From NCBI GenBank assembly GCA_016845585.1, contig JAERSO010000113.1, positions 22,353 to 86,352 on the forward strand: DNA of 64,000 nt, in the 5' to 3' direction. This stretch comes from Acidimicrobiaceae bacterium (lineage in GTDB: Bacteria > Actinomycetota > Acidimicrobiia > Acidimicrobiales > Aldehydirespiratoraceae). Below, in pieces: positions 25,245 through 34,007 of the stretch. Under the pieces are notes generated by a model. That model had not been told where the DNA came from. It saw only the letters and a program-made list of their open reading frames with translations, and ran no database searches. Made by a program: the position numbers and the translations under genes. How positions within the stretch are numbered: position 1 is the stretch's first letter; every line of letters starts with the position of its first letter.

Positions 25245-27821
25245 CTAGGAAAGGTCACGGACCGGTGCTGTTTCGGGCGACGGGGAGAGGCTCGGATCGT
25301 CGAGGTACGAGCAGAGGTCGTCGTAGGCCATCGGCTTGGCGAAGAAGTAGCCATGAGCGCGGTCGCAGCCGAGCAGTGCCAGTTTGGTGAGCGCCTCGTT
25401 CGTCTCGACCCCCTCTGCCACGACTTCGAGGCCGAGATTGTGGGCGAGAGAGACGATCGAGCGGACGATCGTGGACGCCGCTTCGTCGCCGGCTGCCATC
25501 CCCTGGACGAACGACTTGTCGATCTTGACCTCGCTCACGGGCAGGCTCTGCAGGTTCGACAACGATGAGTGGCCGGTGCCGAAGTCGTCGACGGCGCTGC
25601 GGACCCCGAACTCGCCGAGTCGACCGAGCACGTTGTGGGCCAGGAGGGGGTCGTCCATCACCTGGGTCTCGGTGAGTTCGATGGTGAGGCGTTCTCCAGG
25701 CAGGCCTGCGTTCTCGGTGAGTGACCGAACTGAATCGACGAGTACGGGCTCGTAGAGGTTCCTGACCGAGACATTGATCGACACGCCGACGGCGTGGCCG
25801 ATCGCGTTGAGCTGGGCCGTGTCGTGGATGGCACGGTGGAGAACCCAACGGGTGAGCGGTCGGATGAGACCGGAGACCTCGGCGAGGTCGATGAACTCGC
25901 CCGGGTTCATGAGGCCCCGCTCAGGATGATTCCAGCGCACGAGTGCTTCGACGCTCTCGACACGCCCGGTGGCCAGGCTGATGGCCGGCTGGTAGCGAAT
26001 GGCGAGGCGATCCTCGGTGATGGCCTCGCGCAACTCGGTGACGAGCGTGAGCCGTTGCAGATTGGGCCGGTCGCGTTCGGGGTCGAAGACGGCGATCCCG
26101 CCGCCGCGGCGTTTGGCGACGTACATCGCGATGTCGGCATTCTTGCGGAGCGCATCGGCGGTGTCGCCGTGGTCGGGATACAACGCGACCCCGAGGCTCG
26201 CACCGGTTTGCAGGCTCATCCCATCGACCTCCATCGGTTCCTCGAAGCACTCGAGGACCCGTTCCGCCGCGCGCAGCGTTCGACGCGGTGAGGCATCGTC
26301 GGTCAGGAGGACCGCGAACTCGTCGCCGCCGAGGCGAGCGACGGTGTCGACGGCACGGACGACCCCCTGAATACGGTGAGCGACGGTGCGGAGAAGTCGG
26401 TCGCCTTCGTCGTGTCCCAGCGTGTCGTTGACATCCTTGAACTGGTTGAGATCGAGCATCAACAGGCCGACGGAACGATGATCCCGGGCGGCCGCCTCGA
26501 GCGCGTGGCGAAGTCGATCCTCGAGGAGGGTGCGGTTCGGTAGACCGGTCAAGGCGTCGTGCAGGGCCTGGTGCCGTAGTCGGGCCGCGGTGGTGACTCG
26601 TTCGGTGACGTCGACGACGTTCATGCCGATCAGTAGACCGGAGATCGGGAACGCCTCGAGGGAGAGGGTCCGGTCGCCGCCTTCGCAGAGATCGCCCGCC
26701 TCTTCGATCCGGGCCGGTGCACCGGTCTCGTCCACCTCCAGCAGCACTCGGCGGACATCGACCCACCCCGGCCCCTTGGGCGGACCGGCGACGCTGTTGC
26801 CCACCAGCGCGGTGGCATCGAGTCCGGTCAGTCCCTCGTAGGCCGGGTTGACGGAGAGGGTTGTGAAGATCGTGTCGCCGTCGACGTGCTCGGCCTGAGC
26901 GACAACCAGCCCCACCGGTACTCGTTCGACGAGTTCAGCGAGGTTGCGGTTGGACTCGCGAACCCGGACCTCCTCGGTGATGTCGGTGACGATCCCGCGG
27001 GCCGTGGTCGGCCTGCCCTCGGCGTCGGTCTCGACCCGAACTCGATCGCGCACATGCCGGAGGCTGCCGTCGGCGGCGGTGAGGCGGTAGACGAGTTCGT
27101 GATCCTCGCCCATGTCGATCAGCGTCTGGGACCGGTTCACCACCGTCGACCGGTCGAATGCCGGAAGACGGCGCAGCCAGGCACCGGGGCCGGCGACGTC
27201 CGAGATGGACATGCCGAGCAGATCGTCGACCCGACCCGACACTTCGGCCTCGACGAACGGGTACGGGTGTGCCTCCCAGACGACGGCATCGATGCCGTCG
27301 AGCAGTTCGTCTCGACGTTGCCGCTCGTGGCGTTCGGAGATGGCGATCACGGAGACGAAGTACGCCATTCCCAGTGCGGTCGAGAGATAGGTCGCCATGA
27401 TGATGACCGCGTCGTCGACCGAGCGGAGGGCGAGCGCTGCTGCGATCAACGGGGAGCCGGCCAATGCCGCCGCCACCGTGGGTCGCCAGCCCGCGGTGGC
27501 CGCGACACTGGTGGAGGCCATGAGAAGCACGGCGGCGGCCGCGGCGGTGTTGGGGTCGACCAGGATGCCGAGACTGAGCAGGAAGCTGTCGCTCAGGACC
27601 ACCGCCCACGGGTGGGGCTGGACCAACTCGACGCGCCCTCGAAGCAGCAGGTTGACCGGCAGGCCAACGAGCAGCAGGACGAGGGTGACGATCGGATCGA
27701 TGTCGACGAACGGCGTGATCGAGATGACGCCGAGTGTCGTCAATCCGACACAGCGCACCGTGAAGAACAGTCTCCAGAGTTCGCGCTCGAACTCGCGATG
27801 ACTTGTGATGTTCTGGGTCAT
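25245..27821 (-). CDS. Membrane-bound sensor with PAS, GGDEF and EAL domains (c-di-GMP turnover)
   Basis: 858 residues. Residues 15-175 hold five to six hydrophobic helices (a MASE-like membrane sensor). Two PAS-like regions follow (about 190-310 and 315-430), with the linker RHQALHDALTGLPNRTLLEDRL. The GGDEF domain has an intact active site, RLGGDEFAVLL, at about residue 510. The EAL domain has SVEALVRWNHPERGLMNP, NVSVRNL, DDFGTGHSSLSNL and VVAEGVET, so a working phosphodiesterase is possible. It probably makes or breaks cyclic di-GMP in response to a membrane signal. ATG 27821 is preferred over one 90 bases further upstream. Confidence 0.9.
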   Translation of the reverse strand: MTQNITSHREFERELWRLFFTVRCVGLTTLGVISITPFVDIDPIVTLVLLLVGLPVNLLLRGRVELVQPHPWAVVLSDSFLLSLGILVDPNTAAAAAVLLMASTSVAATAGWRPTVAAALAGSPLIAAALALRSVDDAVIIMATYLSTALGMAYFVSVIAISERHERQRRDELLDGIDAVVWEAHPYPFVEAEVSGRVDDLLGMSISDVAGPGAWLRRLPAFDRSTVVNRSQTLIDMGEDHELVYRLTAADGSLRHVRDRVRVETDAEGRPTTARGIVTDITEEVRVRESNRNLAELVERVPVGLVVAQAEHVDGDTIFTTLSVNPAYEGLTGLDATALVGNSVAGPPKGPGWVDVRRVLLEVDETGAPARIEEAGDLCEGGDRTLSLEAFPISGLLIGMNVVDVTERVTTAARLRHQALHDALTGLPNRTLLEDRLRHALEAAARDHRSVGLLMLDLNQFKDVNDTLGHDEGDRLLRTVAHRIQGVVRAVDTVARLGGDEFAVLLTDDASPRRTLRAAERVLECFEEPMEVDGMSLQTGASLGVALYPDHGDTADALRKNADIAMYVAKRRGGGIAVFDPERDRPNLQRLTLVTELREAITEDRLAIRYQPAISLATGRVESVEALVRWNHPERGLMNPGEFIDLAEVSGLIRPLTRWVLHRAIHDTAQLNAIGHAVGVSINVSVRNLYEPVLVDSVRSLTENAGLPGERLTIELTETQVMDDPLLAHNVLGRLGEFGVRSAVDDFGTGHSSLSNLQSLPVSEVKIDKSFVQGMAAGDEAASTIVRSIVSLAHNLGLEVVAEGVETNEALTKLALLGCDRAHGYFFAKPMAYDDLCSYLDDPSLSPSPETAPVRDLS

Positions 27822-27939
27822 CTCATCGCCCCGCACCGGCAGCCGCCTTTCCTCTCCGATCCATCGGCTGATCCGGGTGGGATCCTGAGCAGGAGAGGCG
27901 GTGGAAATCATGTGGATTTCTGCAACCTACGATCGGGGT

Positions 27940-28806
27940 GTGACATCGTCTGCCACGTACCACGCTGACCTGGGCAAACGCGTGCTCGAGTGGGGCGGGA
28001 CGAACCTTCGCGACCTTCCGTGGCGACGCACGAGAGAGCCGTGGGTGATCCTCGTCTCGGAGACGATGCTGCAACAGACGCAGGTCAGCCGGGTCAGCGA
28101 GCGACTTCCGGACTTCCTGGAGCGGTTCCCGGACCCGTCAACGTGTGCCGCTGCCGGTGCGGGTGAGGTGGTCGCGGCGTGGGCCGGCCTCGGGTACAAC
28201 CGTCGTCCGTTGATGTTGCATCGGGCTGCGGTCCAGATGGTGGCTCTGCACGCGGGAGCGGTTCCGTCGGGGCTGACCGATCTCCTCGCGCTTCCCGGCG
28301 TGGGGCCGTACACCGCGCGCGCGGTCCGAGCGTTCGCATTCGAGCTGCCAGCCGCGGTCGTCGACACCAGCATCGGCCGGGTCTACGCCCGACTGCTCGG
28401 GCGGAGGCTCACCAGCGGCGAGGTCCAGCAGGTGGCCGACTACACCGCCAGTGACGACGAGCCGTGGCTCTGGAATCAGTCGATCATGGAGCTGGGGGCC
28501 ATCGTCTGCACGAAGCGCTCGCCGTCGTGCGGGTCGTGCCCCGTCGACGATCTGTGCGCATGGCGAGGGGTCGGAGACGACCCGGCGATGGGATCCGCCG
28601 GGGTCTCGGTTCCCCAGGCGCCGTTCGAGGGCAGCGATCGTCAGCTCAGAGGCCGCCTCGTCGACGCGATGCGGCGCGGGCCGGTTCGGCGATCGGACCT
28701 GCCCGCGGTCATGCAAACCGACAACGAGCGAGCCGGTCGGGTGTTGGCCGGATTGGAGCGTGACGGACTCGCCGTCGTCTCCGCAGCCGACGTCCGCCTG
28801 CCGTGA
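27940..28806 (+). CDS. mutY: A/G-specific adenine glycosylase (MutY)
   Basis: 288 residues. Motifs: RDLPWRRTREPWVILVSETMLQQTQ, the helix-hairpin-helix LPGVGPYTARAV, catalytic Asp in VVDTSIGRVYAR, and the [4Fe-4S] ligands in CTKRSPSCGSCPVDDLC (C-x6-C-x2-C-x5-C). It removes adenine opposite 8-oxoguanine. It lacks the C-terminal Nudix-like domain of E. coli MutY; instead it has about 75 residues with a winged-helix-like pattern. GTG 27940 lies six bases after TACGAT, a leaderless-type start. It is divergent from the GGDEF-EAL gene. Confidence 0.9.
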   Translation: MTSSATYHADLGKRVLEWGGTNLRDLPWRRTREPWVILVSETMLQQTQVSRVSERLPDFLERFPDPSTCAAAGAGEVVAAWAGLGYNRRPLMLHRAAVQMVALHAGAVPSGLTDLLALPGVGPYTARAVRAFAFELPAAVVDTSIGRVYARLLGRRLTSGEVQQVADYTASDDEPWLWNQSIMELGAIVCTKRSPSCGSCPVDDLCAWRGVGDDPAMGSAGVSVPQAPFEGSDRQLRGRLVDAMRRGPVRRSDLPAVMQTDNERAGRVLAGLERDGLAVVSAADVRLP

Positions 28807-28837
28807 AAGCACGCTGGGGACAGACCCCCACGTGCTT
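28807..28837. repeat. Stem-loop repeat, GGGGACAGACCCC core
   Basis: AAGCACGCTGGGG (28807-28819) and CCCCCACGTGCTT (28825-28837) pair with two mismatches around ACAGA. It begins directly after the mutY stop and lies between mutY and the convergent broken kinase gene. Confidence 0.7.
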
Positions 28838-28842
28838 ACTCG

Positions 28843-29370
28843 TCAGCGATCGTGCCGGTCCACGGCCTGAAGAACCTGTCCTGCAACGTCCGTCGGGTCG
28901 ATGCCCGTGGTGTCGATGACGAGATCAGCGGCTCGCTCGAGCCACGCCGGCGCGGCTTCGAATGCATCGATGTGGTCGAGGCGCTAGTCCCGTGCGCCGG
29001 CCTCGGCTTCGTCCGCTTCGATCCGGCGGATCAATTCGGACCGCTCGCACTTCAGCGCCACGTGGAAGACCGGGATTTCGCGCTCGTGAAGCCCCGCCAT
29101 CAGCTCTGACCAGTACGGCTGACGGAGAACGGTTTGCGCTGCGACCAGATGAACACCCGTGAATCGGCTGATCTCGTGCGCCACGGCGGGCACCAACGCT
29201 CGCCGGGGTGGGAGGTCCTGGAAGTCGTCGAACTGGCGGTCACGGAGATTTCCGGCCAGTAGATAGCCGACGTGCTCGGGGTCGAACAGTCGCCAACCCG
29301 GCTGGTCGCTCAAGAGGTTGGCGGTGGTCGTCTTGTCGCCACCGAACGGGCCGTTCAGCCAAAGAATCAT
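28843..29370 (-). pseudogene. TmrB-like P-loop ATPase/kinase interrupted by an in-frame TAG
   Basis: One continuous frame of 175 codons carries a P-loop kinase similar to TmrB/AAA-type nucleoside kinases, starting MILWLNGPFGGDKTTTANLL. It is cut by TAG at 28984-28986 after residue 128; the frame then continues RLDHIDAFEAAPAWLERAADLVIDTTGIDP to TGA at 28843. In related proteins this position is commonly Trp before RLDH, so a TGG to TAG change is the simple explanation. The Walker A is also altered: the Gly before Lys is Asp (GGDKTT). Both lesions suggest a decaying gene. Pyrrolysine coding is very unlikely in this lineage. Confidence 0.75.
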
Positions 29371-29401
29371 CGCCGGCTCCGTGATCGTCGGCGCTCAGAA
29401 A

Positions 29402-29428
29402 GCACGTTGGGGTCTGTCCCCAGTGTGC
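29402..29428. repeat. Stem-loop repeat, GGGGACAGACCCC core (minus-strand orientation)
   Basis: GCACGTTGGGG (29402-29412) and CCCCAGTGTGC (29418-29428) pair with wobble or two mismatches around TCTGT. On the minus strand it reads TAG-CGCACACTGGGGACAG starting from the UGSC stop codon (29432-29430), the same arrangement as at the monooxygenase and sufB stops. Confidence 0.7.
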
Positions 29429-29429
29429 G

Positions 29430-29948
29430 CTAGGGGCCGGTTAGCGACGAGATCAGCTGATCGATGGCCTGGTCGGCGATCGCCAACATCTCGTCGTCGG
29501 TGCGGTCCTGGATCGGGTGTTCGGTGAAGACACGGGCAGCGTCGAGGCCCAGACTCGCCGACTGCGTCTGGGCGGCGTCGATGAACTCGACGGTGGCCAC
29601 GAACACGCCCGGGACACCGCGGCGTTCCAGGTCGCTGATGTCGTGCACACTGCACGACGTGCAGCTGCCTCAATCGGCGAGCGCTTCGATCACCGCATCA
29701 CACGACGTGGCGATTTCGTGGCGCAGATCGACTGGCGCCGGCTTCGAGAAGGTCGGTTTGGCGAAACGCTTCACCTCGGCGCCGAGATCGTTGAGCTTCT
29801 CCTCGACGCGGTCGAGGAACACATTGCCCCGCGGCTTCGAGATGTCGAGGAGGCCGACGGTGAGGCCGTCGAGCGACTCGGGACGGGCGACGCGCTCTCG
29901 GTCCTGTGGTCGCAGCTCGCCGGTCGGGTCCAGCACGATGGTGTTCAT
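29430..29948 (-). CDS. UGSC family selenoprotein with in-frame TGA
   Basis: From ATG 29948 the frame gives 92 residues, then TGA (29672-29670), then 79 residues to TAG at 29430. Read as selenocysteine, the codon makes the motif Sec93-Gly-Ser-Cys96, which names the UGSC family known from marine selenoprotein surveys; a further Cys99 follows (UGSCTSCSVHD). The part before (GLTVGLLDISKPRGNVFLDRVEEKL...VIEALAD) and the part after (HDISDLERRGVPGVFVATVEF) form one alpha/beta domain, so the TGA is not a natural end. A SECIS-like hairpin follows. The ATG overlaps the stop of the upstream thioredoxin-domain gene (ATGA). Role: probable redox enzyme; no substrate known. Confidence 0.85.
29640..29658 (-). 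promoter_or_regulatory. SECIS-like stem-loop after the Sec codon of the UGSC gene
   Basis: GTCGTGCA (29658-29651) pairs perfectly with TGCACGAC (29647-29640) around GTG; opening the last pair gives an AGTGT loop with GU. The loop begins 19 nt after the TGA. An alternative 6-bp stem, CTGCAC/GTGCAG with a GTC loop, lies closer to the TGA. Position and shape fit the bacterial SECIS model. Confidence 0.6.
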
Positions 29949-31399
29949 CGGGTGATCTCCTTCGTCACGGTGACACTACCCATGGCACCGGCGACCCATC
30001 CACCGAACGTCATGGAGAACAGGCCGGCGCCGCCGCCGGCGTGGACGACATGGATGCCACCAGGAGGGAACTTCGGGAGTTCGAGGCCGGCGAATTCGAC
30101 CGGTACACCCTCCTCGATGCCGCCCGCGCCTCGCAGGATGTCGTCGGCGTCGACCATCAGGTTCGCCTCGAGTTCCTGCATGAACCGGGCACGGTCCCAC
30201 CCGGCGTCGGCAAAGCGAGCCATGTGTTCGGGGCTGATCACGAGCGCGGTCTCGAATCCCATGACGAGGCGGGGGCTCACGTTCGCTCGAAGCGATAGTG
30301 CCATGTGTTTGACCAGCGAATCGGCCGAACGGGAGATCTGATCGACGATCATGCGCGGCCCTTCGCCGGGAAAGAGCGTGACGGTCGACTGGTCGGGGGA
30401 GAAGCCGCGGCTGACGGCGTAGGACTCCCACGGGGATCCTTCCTCGTCCTCGGGGAACGCCAAACCGATCTTGCTCGGGCTCCCGTGGGTGGCTCGGTCG
30501 ACGCCGCCGGGTTTCCCGCCGCCGACGTTGCGGATGACGAGTTGGAGTGCACGCCCGATCGTGGAATTCGCTCGGTTGCCCTGGCCGAGCACGTTCATGC
30601 CGCTGTTCATGCCGATTTCGTTGCGGATCGGACCATTGACGATCAGCACCGGGGCCGTCGGCATTGTGGTGGCGAGTAGGCCATGCATGTTGAACTCGTC
30701 GCCACAGGCTGCCTCGACGGCAGCAAGCACGATCGGCAGGTACTCGGGCAGGCAGCCGGCCATGACGGCGTTGACGGCGACCTTCTCGACGGTGCACTCG
30801 ACGAGGTCGGGCGGGATGATCGCGAGCACCTCCTGCGGATCCCTGGTCGTGCCCTCGAGCATTCGAAGCACGCGTGTCTCGCTCGGCGGTACGACGGGCA
30901 GGCCGTCACTCCAACCGCGGTCGTACATGGCCTCCCACTCGTCCTCGAGGGCGGCGATCTCGACCCGGCGACTGGCCATCGTGGAGTTGGAGAACCTGAC
31001 GGCCAGCTCGTCAGTCCGTGTCGGGTCGACGCTGAGCGAGCCGCAGCCGGGCCTCCAGTCGGGGAGGTCCGTGCCGAGCCCGTCGATGCCGGTGAAGGTC
31101 TCCCATTCGTCGCGCGACCAGCCCTCGATCTGGCTCGTGCCTCGACCGTTCTCGACCTTCAACAGGGTCGGCACCGTCTCGATGTCGTGGTGCCAGGAGA
31201 GGGCGAGGTCGGTGTCGTGCACGACCCAATCGGCGGTTGCGGGGAACTCCGCATTGTCCTGGGTGATCACCGTGATGTCGGCCCGTTCCGCGAGATCAGC
31301 GAGCACCGGCGCAACCAGCACACACGTCGGACAGTCTTCCTTGACGACGGCCACCAGGCCCTCGGGAAGCGGCGGCCGGGTCGAGGAATCGGAGCTCAT
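29945..31399 (-). CDS. Thioredoxin-domain protein fused to a conserved C-terminal domain, partner of the UGSC selenoprotein
   Basis: 484 residues. Residues 10-110 look like a thioredoxin fold with a CxxC (VVKEDCPTCVLVAP) and a cis-Pro region (ETVPTLLKV). Residues 150-484 form a separate domain I cannot name, with conserved-looking blocks DRGWSDGLPVVPPSETRVLRML, ATTMPTAPVLIVNGPIRNEIGMNSG and GGKPGGVDRATHGSPSKIGLAFPE. It starts at ATG 31399, six bases after CAGAGT, and its stop overlaps the UGSC start. Tight coupling implies the two proteins act together, for example with the thioredoxin part reducing the Sec-containing site; this is inference. Confidence 0.75.
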   Translation of the reverse strand: MSSDSSTRPPLPEGLVAVVKEDCPTCVLVAPVLADLAERADITVITQDNAEFPATADWVVHDTDLALSWHHDIETVPTLLKVENGRGTSQIEGWSRDEWETFTGIDGLGTDLPDWRPGCGSLSVDPTRTDELAVRFSNSTMASRRVEIAALEDEWEAMYDRGWSDGLPVVPPSETRVLRMLEGTTRDPQEVLAIIPPDLVECTVEKVAVNAVMAGCLPEYLPIVLAAVEAACGDEFNMHGLLATTMPTAPVLIVNGPIRNEIGMNSGMNVLGQGNRANSTIGRALQLVIRNVGGGKPGGVDRATHGSPSKIGLAFPEDEEGSPWESYAVSRGFSPDQSTVTLFPGEGPRMIVDQISRSADSLVKHMALSLRANVSPRLVMGFETALVISPEHMARFADAGWDRARFMQELEANLMVDADDILRGAGGIEEGVPVEFAGLELPKFPPGGIHVVHAGGGAGLFSMTFGGWVAGAMGSVTVTKEITR

Positions 31400-31489
31400 G
31401 GCCCCACTCTGGCACATCGAAATATCGGTGAGATATTCGTCACACGCATCTCGACGGCTGTGGACAACCTCGCTACCTTGGATTTCTCA

Positions 31490-32350
31490 ATGGGGGAATA
31501 TCGAGAAGCGGTGACGATTGGGTTCCACGGTGTTCGTGGCTCGACGCCTTGCAGTTGTCCTCAGCTGCAGCGCTACGGCGGCAACACTTCCTGTGTCACG
31601 ATCGAGACACCGGGACAGGAGCCCATAGCGCTCGATCTCGGCACCGGGCTGCGGATGTGGGGTGCCGCACTCGGCCGCACCGATGGGCTGACCGTGCACG
31701 CGCTGGTCACGCACCTCCACTGGGATCATGTCCAGGGCCTGCCGTTCTTTCTCCCGCTCCAATGCGAGTCCACCACGCTCAACGTCTATGGCCCCGGTGA
31801 GGATGGGGAGACGATTGGTTCGTGCTTCGGCCGATTCATGACTCCACCGTTCTTCCCGATCCAGCCGCGGGACCTGCCCGCCACCGTCGAGTTCCGCGAC
31901 GTCCTCTGCAGCAACTTCACGATCGGCAACGCAGCGGTCATGGCGCGTCCGGTCCCGCACACCGGCCCGACGGCCGGGTATCGCGTGAATTTCGGGGAGC
32001 TCTCGGTCGCCTACGTACCGGACCATCAGCAGCCCGGGGACATGTCGTATGTCGCGGAGTCTGTCCTGGAGCTGTGCGATGGCGTCGACTTGTTGATCCA
32101 CGACGCCCAGCTCCGAACGGACGAATTCCCGGCGAAGGCCGATTGGGGCCACTGCACCCCGGAGTACGCGGTCGAGGTGGCTCGCCAGAGTGGTGCCAAG
32201 GCGCTCGTCATGTTCCATCACGACCCGAGTCACGACGACGCCGAACTCGATCGGATGACCGAGTCGACCCGTGAGGTCGCCGACACCGCTGGCGTCCCGA
32301 TCGTCGCGGCCACCGAAGGCCTGAAGGTGACCCTCGGCGCTGGTCTCTGA
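31490..32350 (+). CDS. Metallo-beta-lactamase-fold hydrolase
   Basis: 286 residues with the MBL motif THLHWDHVQGLPFF (HxHxDH), further ligands in PVPHTGPTAGYRV and AYVPDHQQPGD, and FHHDPSHDDAEL near the end. The opening FHGVRGSTPCSCPQLQRYGGNTSCV is typical of MBL proteins similar to the phosphodiesterase/PqqB-like and response-regulator-associated group. A phosphodiester or other small-molecule hydrolase is likely. A TACCTT box is 10 bases upstream of ATG 31490. The gene is divergent from the UGSC pair. Confidence 0.8.
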   Translation: MGEYREAVTIGFHGVRGSTPCSCPQLQRYGGNTSCVTIETPGQEPIALDLGTGLRMWGAALGRTDGLTVHALVTHLHWDHVQGLPFFLPLQCESTTLNVYGPGEDGETIGSCFGRFMTPPFFPIQPRDLPATVEFRDVLCSNFTIGNAAVMARPVPHTGPTAGYRVNFGELSVAYVPDHQQPGDMSYVAESVLELCDGVDLLIHDAQLRTDEFPAKADWGHCTPEYAVEVARQSGAKALVMFHHDPSHDDAELDRMTESTREVADTAGVPIVAATEGLKVTLGAGL

Positions 32351-32406
32351 TCACCTGGCCAGGGCGCTACTCTCTGGCTCACTCGACTGAGAGCTTGGAG
32401 ACCCAC

Positions 32407-32901
32407 ATGTCGATCGATGGCGCCGACTTCCGACGCGTACTCGGCCACTTCCCCACGGGTGTCACCGTGGTCACGGCCGCGGATGAGAACGGTCCCGCCG
32501 GTATGGCGATCGGCTCGTTCGCCTCGGTGTCGCTCGACCCGCCCCTCGTGATGTTCTGCCCCGGCAAGGAGTCCGGCAGCTGGCTGCGCATGAAGGACGC
32601 GGGCAGCTTCTGCGTCAACGTGATGGGTGAGGACCAGGGTGAGGTCTGTGGTGTCATGGCCAGCCGCGCCGAGGACAAGTTCGAAGGCATCGATTGGACC
32701 ACCGACGTCACCGGCGCCCCCGTCATCCCGGGATCACTCGCGGTGATGGACTGCGAGCTCCACGCCATCCACGACGGCGGTGACCACGACATCGTCGTCG
32801 GTCTGGTGAAGTCACTGTGGACGGCCCCCGACCTCGAGGACAATCCCCGCGGGCCGCTGCTGTTCTTCCAGGGTCGCTACGGCCAGTTCCAGGATCTCTG
32901 A
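32407..32901 (+). CDS. Flavin reductase-like FMN-binding protein
   Basis: 164 residues of the flavin reductase domain family: FRRVLGHFPTGVTVVTAADENGPAGMAIGSFASVSLDPPLVMFCP, then SFCVNVMGEDQ and the C-terminal GPLLFFQGRYGQF. Such proteins reduce FMN or FAD with NAD(P)H, often to supply a two-component monooxygenase. GGAG lies about six bases before ATG 32407. The stop TGA overlaps the ATG of the next gene (TGATG). Confidence 0.88.
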   Translation: MSIDGADFRRVLGHFPTGVTVVTAADENGPAGMAIGSFASVSLDPPLVMFCPGKESGSWLRMKDAGSFCVNVMGEDQGEVCGVMASRAEDKFEGIDWTTDVTGAPVIPGSLAVMDCELHAIHDGGDHDIVVGLVKSLWTAPDLEDNPRGPLLFFQGRYGQFQDL

Positions 32902-33419
32902 TGGCGGTCTACGCCCTCGGCGACCGCGTCCCCGAGATCGATGAGAGCGCCTACGTCTCGCCGGAGGCCACGATCATCGGCAGCGTCGTCATCGGTCCGC
33001 GATCGACGATCTGGCCCCACGCGGTCCTGAGAGCCGACGACAACTACATCCGTGTGGGGGAGGGCAGTTCCATCCAGGACGGCGCCGTGGTGCACGTTAC
33101 CGGGGAGCTCGAAACCGTCGTCGGCGACTTCTGCACCGTCGGCCATCTCGCACATCTCGAGGGCTGCACCGTCCGTGATCACTCGCTGATCGGGTCGGGG
33201 TCGGTCGTCTTGCACGAGGCGGTCATCGGCCCGCACGCGTTGGTCGGGGGTGCGGCGATGGTGCCGGGTGGCGTCGAGGTTCCGCCTCACGCGATGGCAT
33301 TGGGTGTGCCGGCCAGGATTCTCGCTGACCGCCTGCCCGATCATCATTCCCGCGAGGGCGCCGACAGCTACATCGAGCGGGGCGAGCGTTTCCGCAACGA
33401 GCTACGACGGCTCGATTGA
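32901..33419 (+). CDS. Gamma-carbonic-anhydrase-like left-handed beta-helix protein
   Basis: 172 residues with hexapeptide repeats (for example IIGSVVIGPRSTIWPHAVLRAD). Zinc-ligand candidates are His65 (VVHVTG), His82 and His85 in VGHLAHLEGC; the canonical third ligand, His in LHG, is Glu87 here, so the site is of the variant (PaaY/YrdA-like) type. The function may be carbonic anhydrase or CoA-thioester hydrolysis. A basic C-terminal helix follows. Coupled to the flavin reductase by a one-base overlap. Confidence 0.82.
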   Translation: MAVYALGDRVPEIDESAYVSPEATIIGSVVIGPRSTIWPHAVLRADDNYIRVGEGSSIQDGAVVHVTGELETVVGDFCTVGHLAHLEGCTVRDHSLIGSGSVVLHEAVIGPHALVGGAAMVPGGVEVPPHAMALGVPARILADRLPDHHSREGADSYIERGERFRNELRRLD

Positions 33420-33420
33420 C

Positions 33421-33996
33421 ATGGTTGACACCGACAGGGCCGTGACGCCGTTCCGGATCCTCGTCATGTGCACGGCCAATGTGTGTCGATCACCGATGGC
33501 CGAGGCGCTTTTGCGCCTGGCGATGGAGGATGCGGGCATCGCCGCGCACCTGAGCTCGGCAGGCTTCCTCACCCAGGACGAGGAGGCCACGCCGGTCGTG
33601 GTCGAGATCATGGGCGAGCGTGGAATCGACATCTCCGATCACCGTTCACGCATGGTCACCGCGGCGATGGTGGAGGAAGCTGACCTCGTGGTCGCCATGG
33701 AACGCCGCCATGTGCGCGATCTGGCGTTGCTGACGGACGGTGCGGTCGGTCGAATCGACACCTTGGGCGGCTTGGTCGATCGACTGCGATCGGCCACGGG
33801 CGACTCGCCGCGGGAACGGGTGGCATCGGCCACTGCTCCCCGCGAGGCCGGTGACATGCTCGGGAACGGCCCCGACGAGGTGGACGATCCCTTCGGGAAG
33901 TCCAAGAAGGTGAATCGCGAGGCCGCCGACCGGCTCACTGATCTGTGCAACGAGCTGATACTGCTCTTGTTCCCCGGCGGCGGCGACGGCGACTGA
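33421..33996 (+). CDS. Low-molecular-weight protein tyrosine phosphatase-like
   Basis: 191 residues. The P-loop CTANVCRS has Cys17 and Arg23 (C-x5-R). DLVVAMERRHV matches the second conserved block of the family, but the general acid Asp is part of GNGPDEVDDPFGKS near the end (DDPFG), as in this family. It should dephosphorylate phosphotyrosine on a protein; related enzymes act in exopolysaccharide control. It begins one base after the previous gene's stop, so the three genes form an operon. Confidence 0.85.
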   Translation: MVDTDRAVTPFRILVMCTANVCRSPMAEALLRLAMEDAGIAAHLSSAGFLTQDEEATPVVVEIMGERGIDISDHRSRMVTAAMVEEADLVVAMERRHVRDLALLTDGAVGRIDTLGGLVDRLRSATGDSPRERVASATAPREAGDMLGNGPDEVDDPFGKSKKVNREAADRLTDLCNELILLLFPGGGDGD

Positions 33997-34007
33997 CTGC
34001 TCGTTCG

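Noticed and set aside
28984..28986. TAG in the kinase gene read as pyrrolysine
   Set aside because: Pyrrolysine decoding is not known in this group, and the codon replaces a likely Trp (TGG to TAG); a nonsense mutation is simpler.
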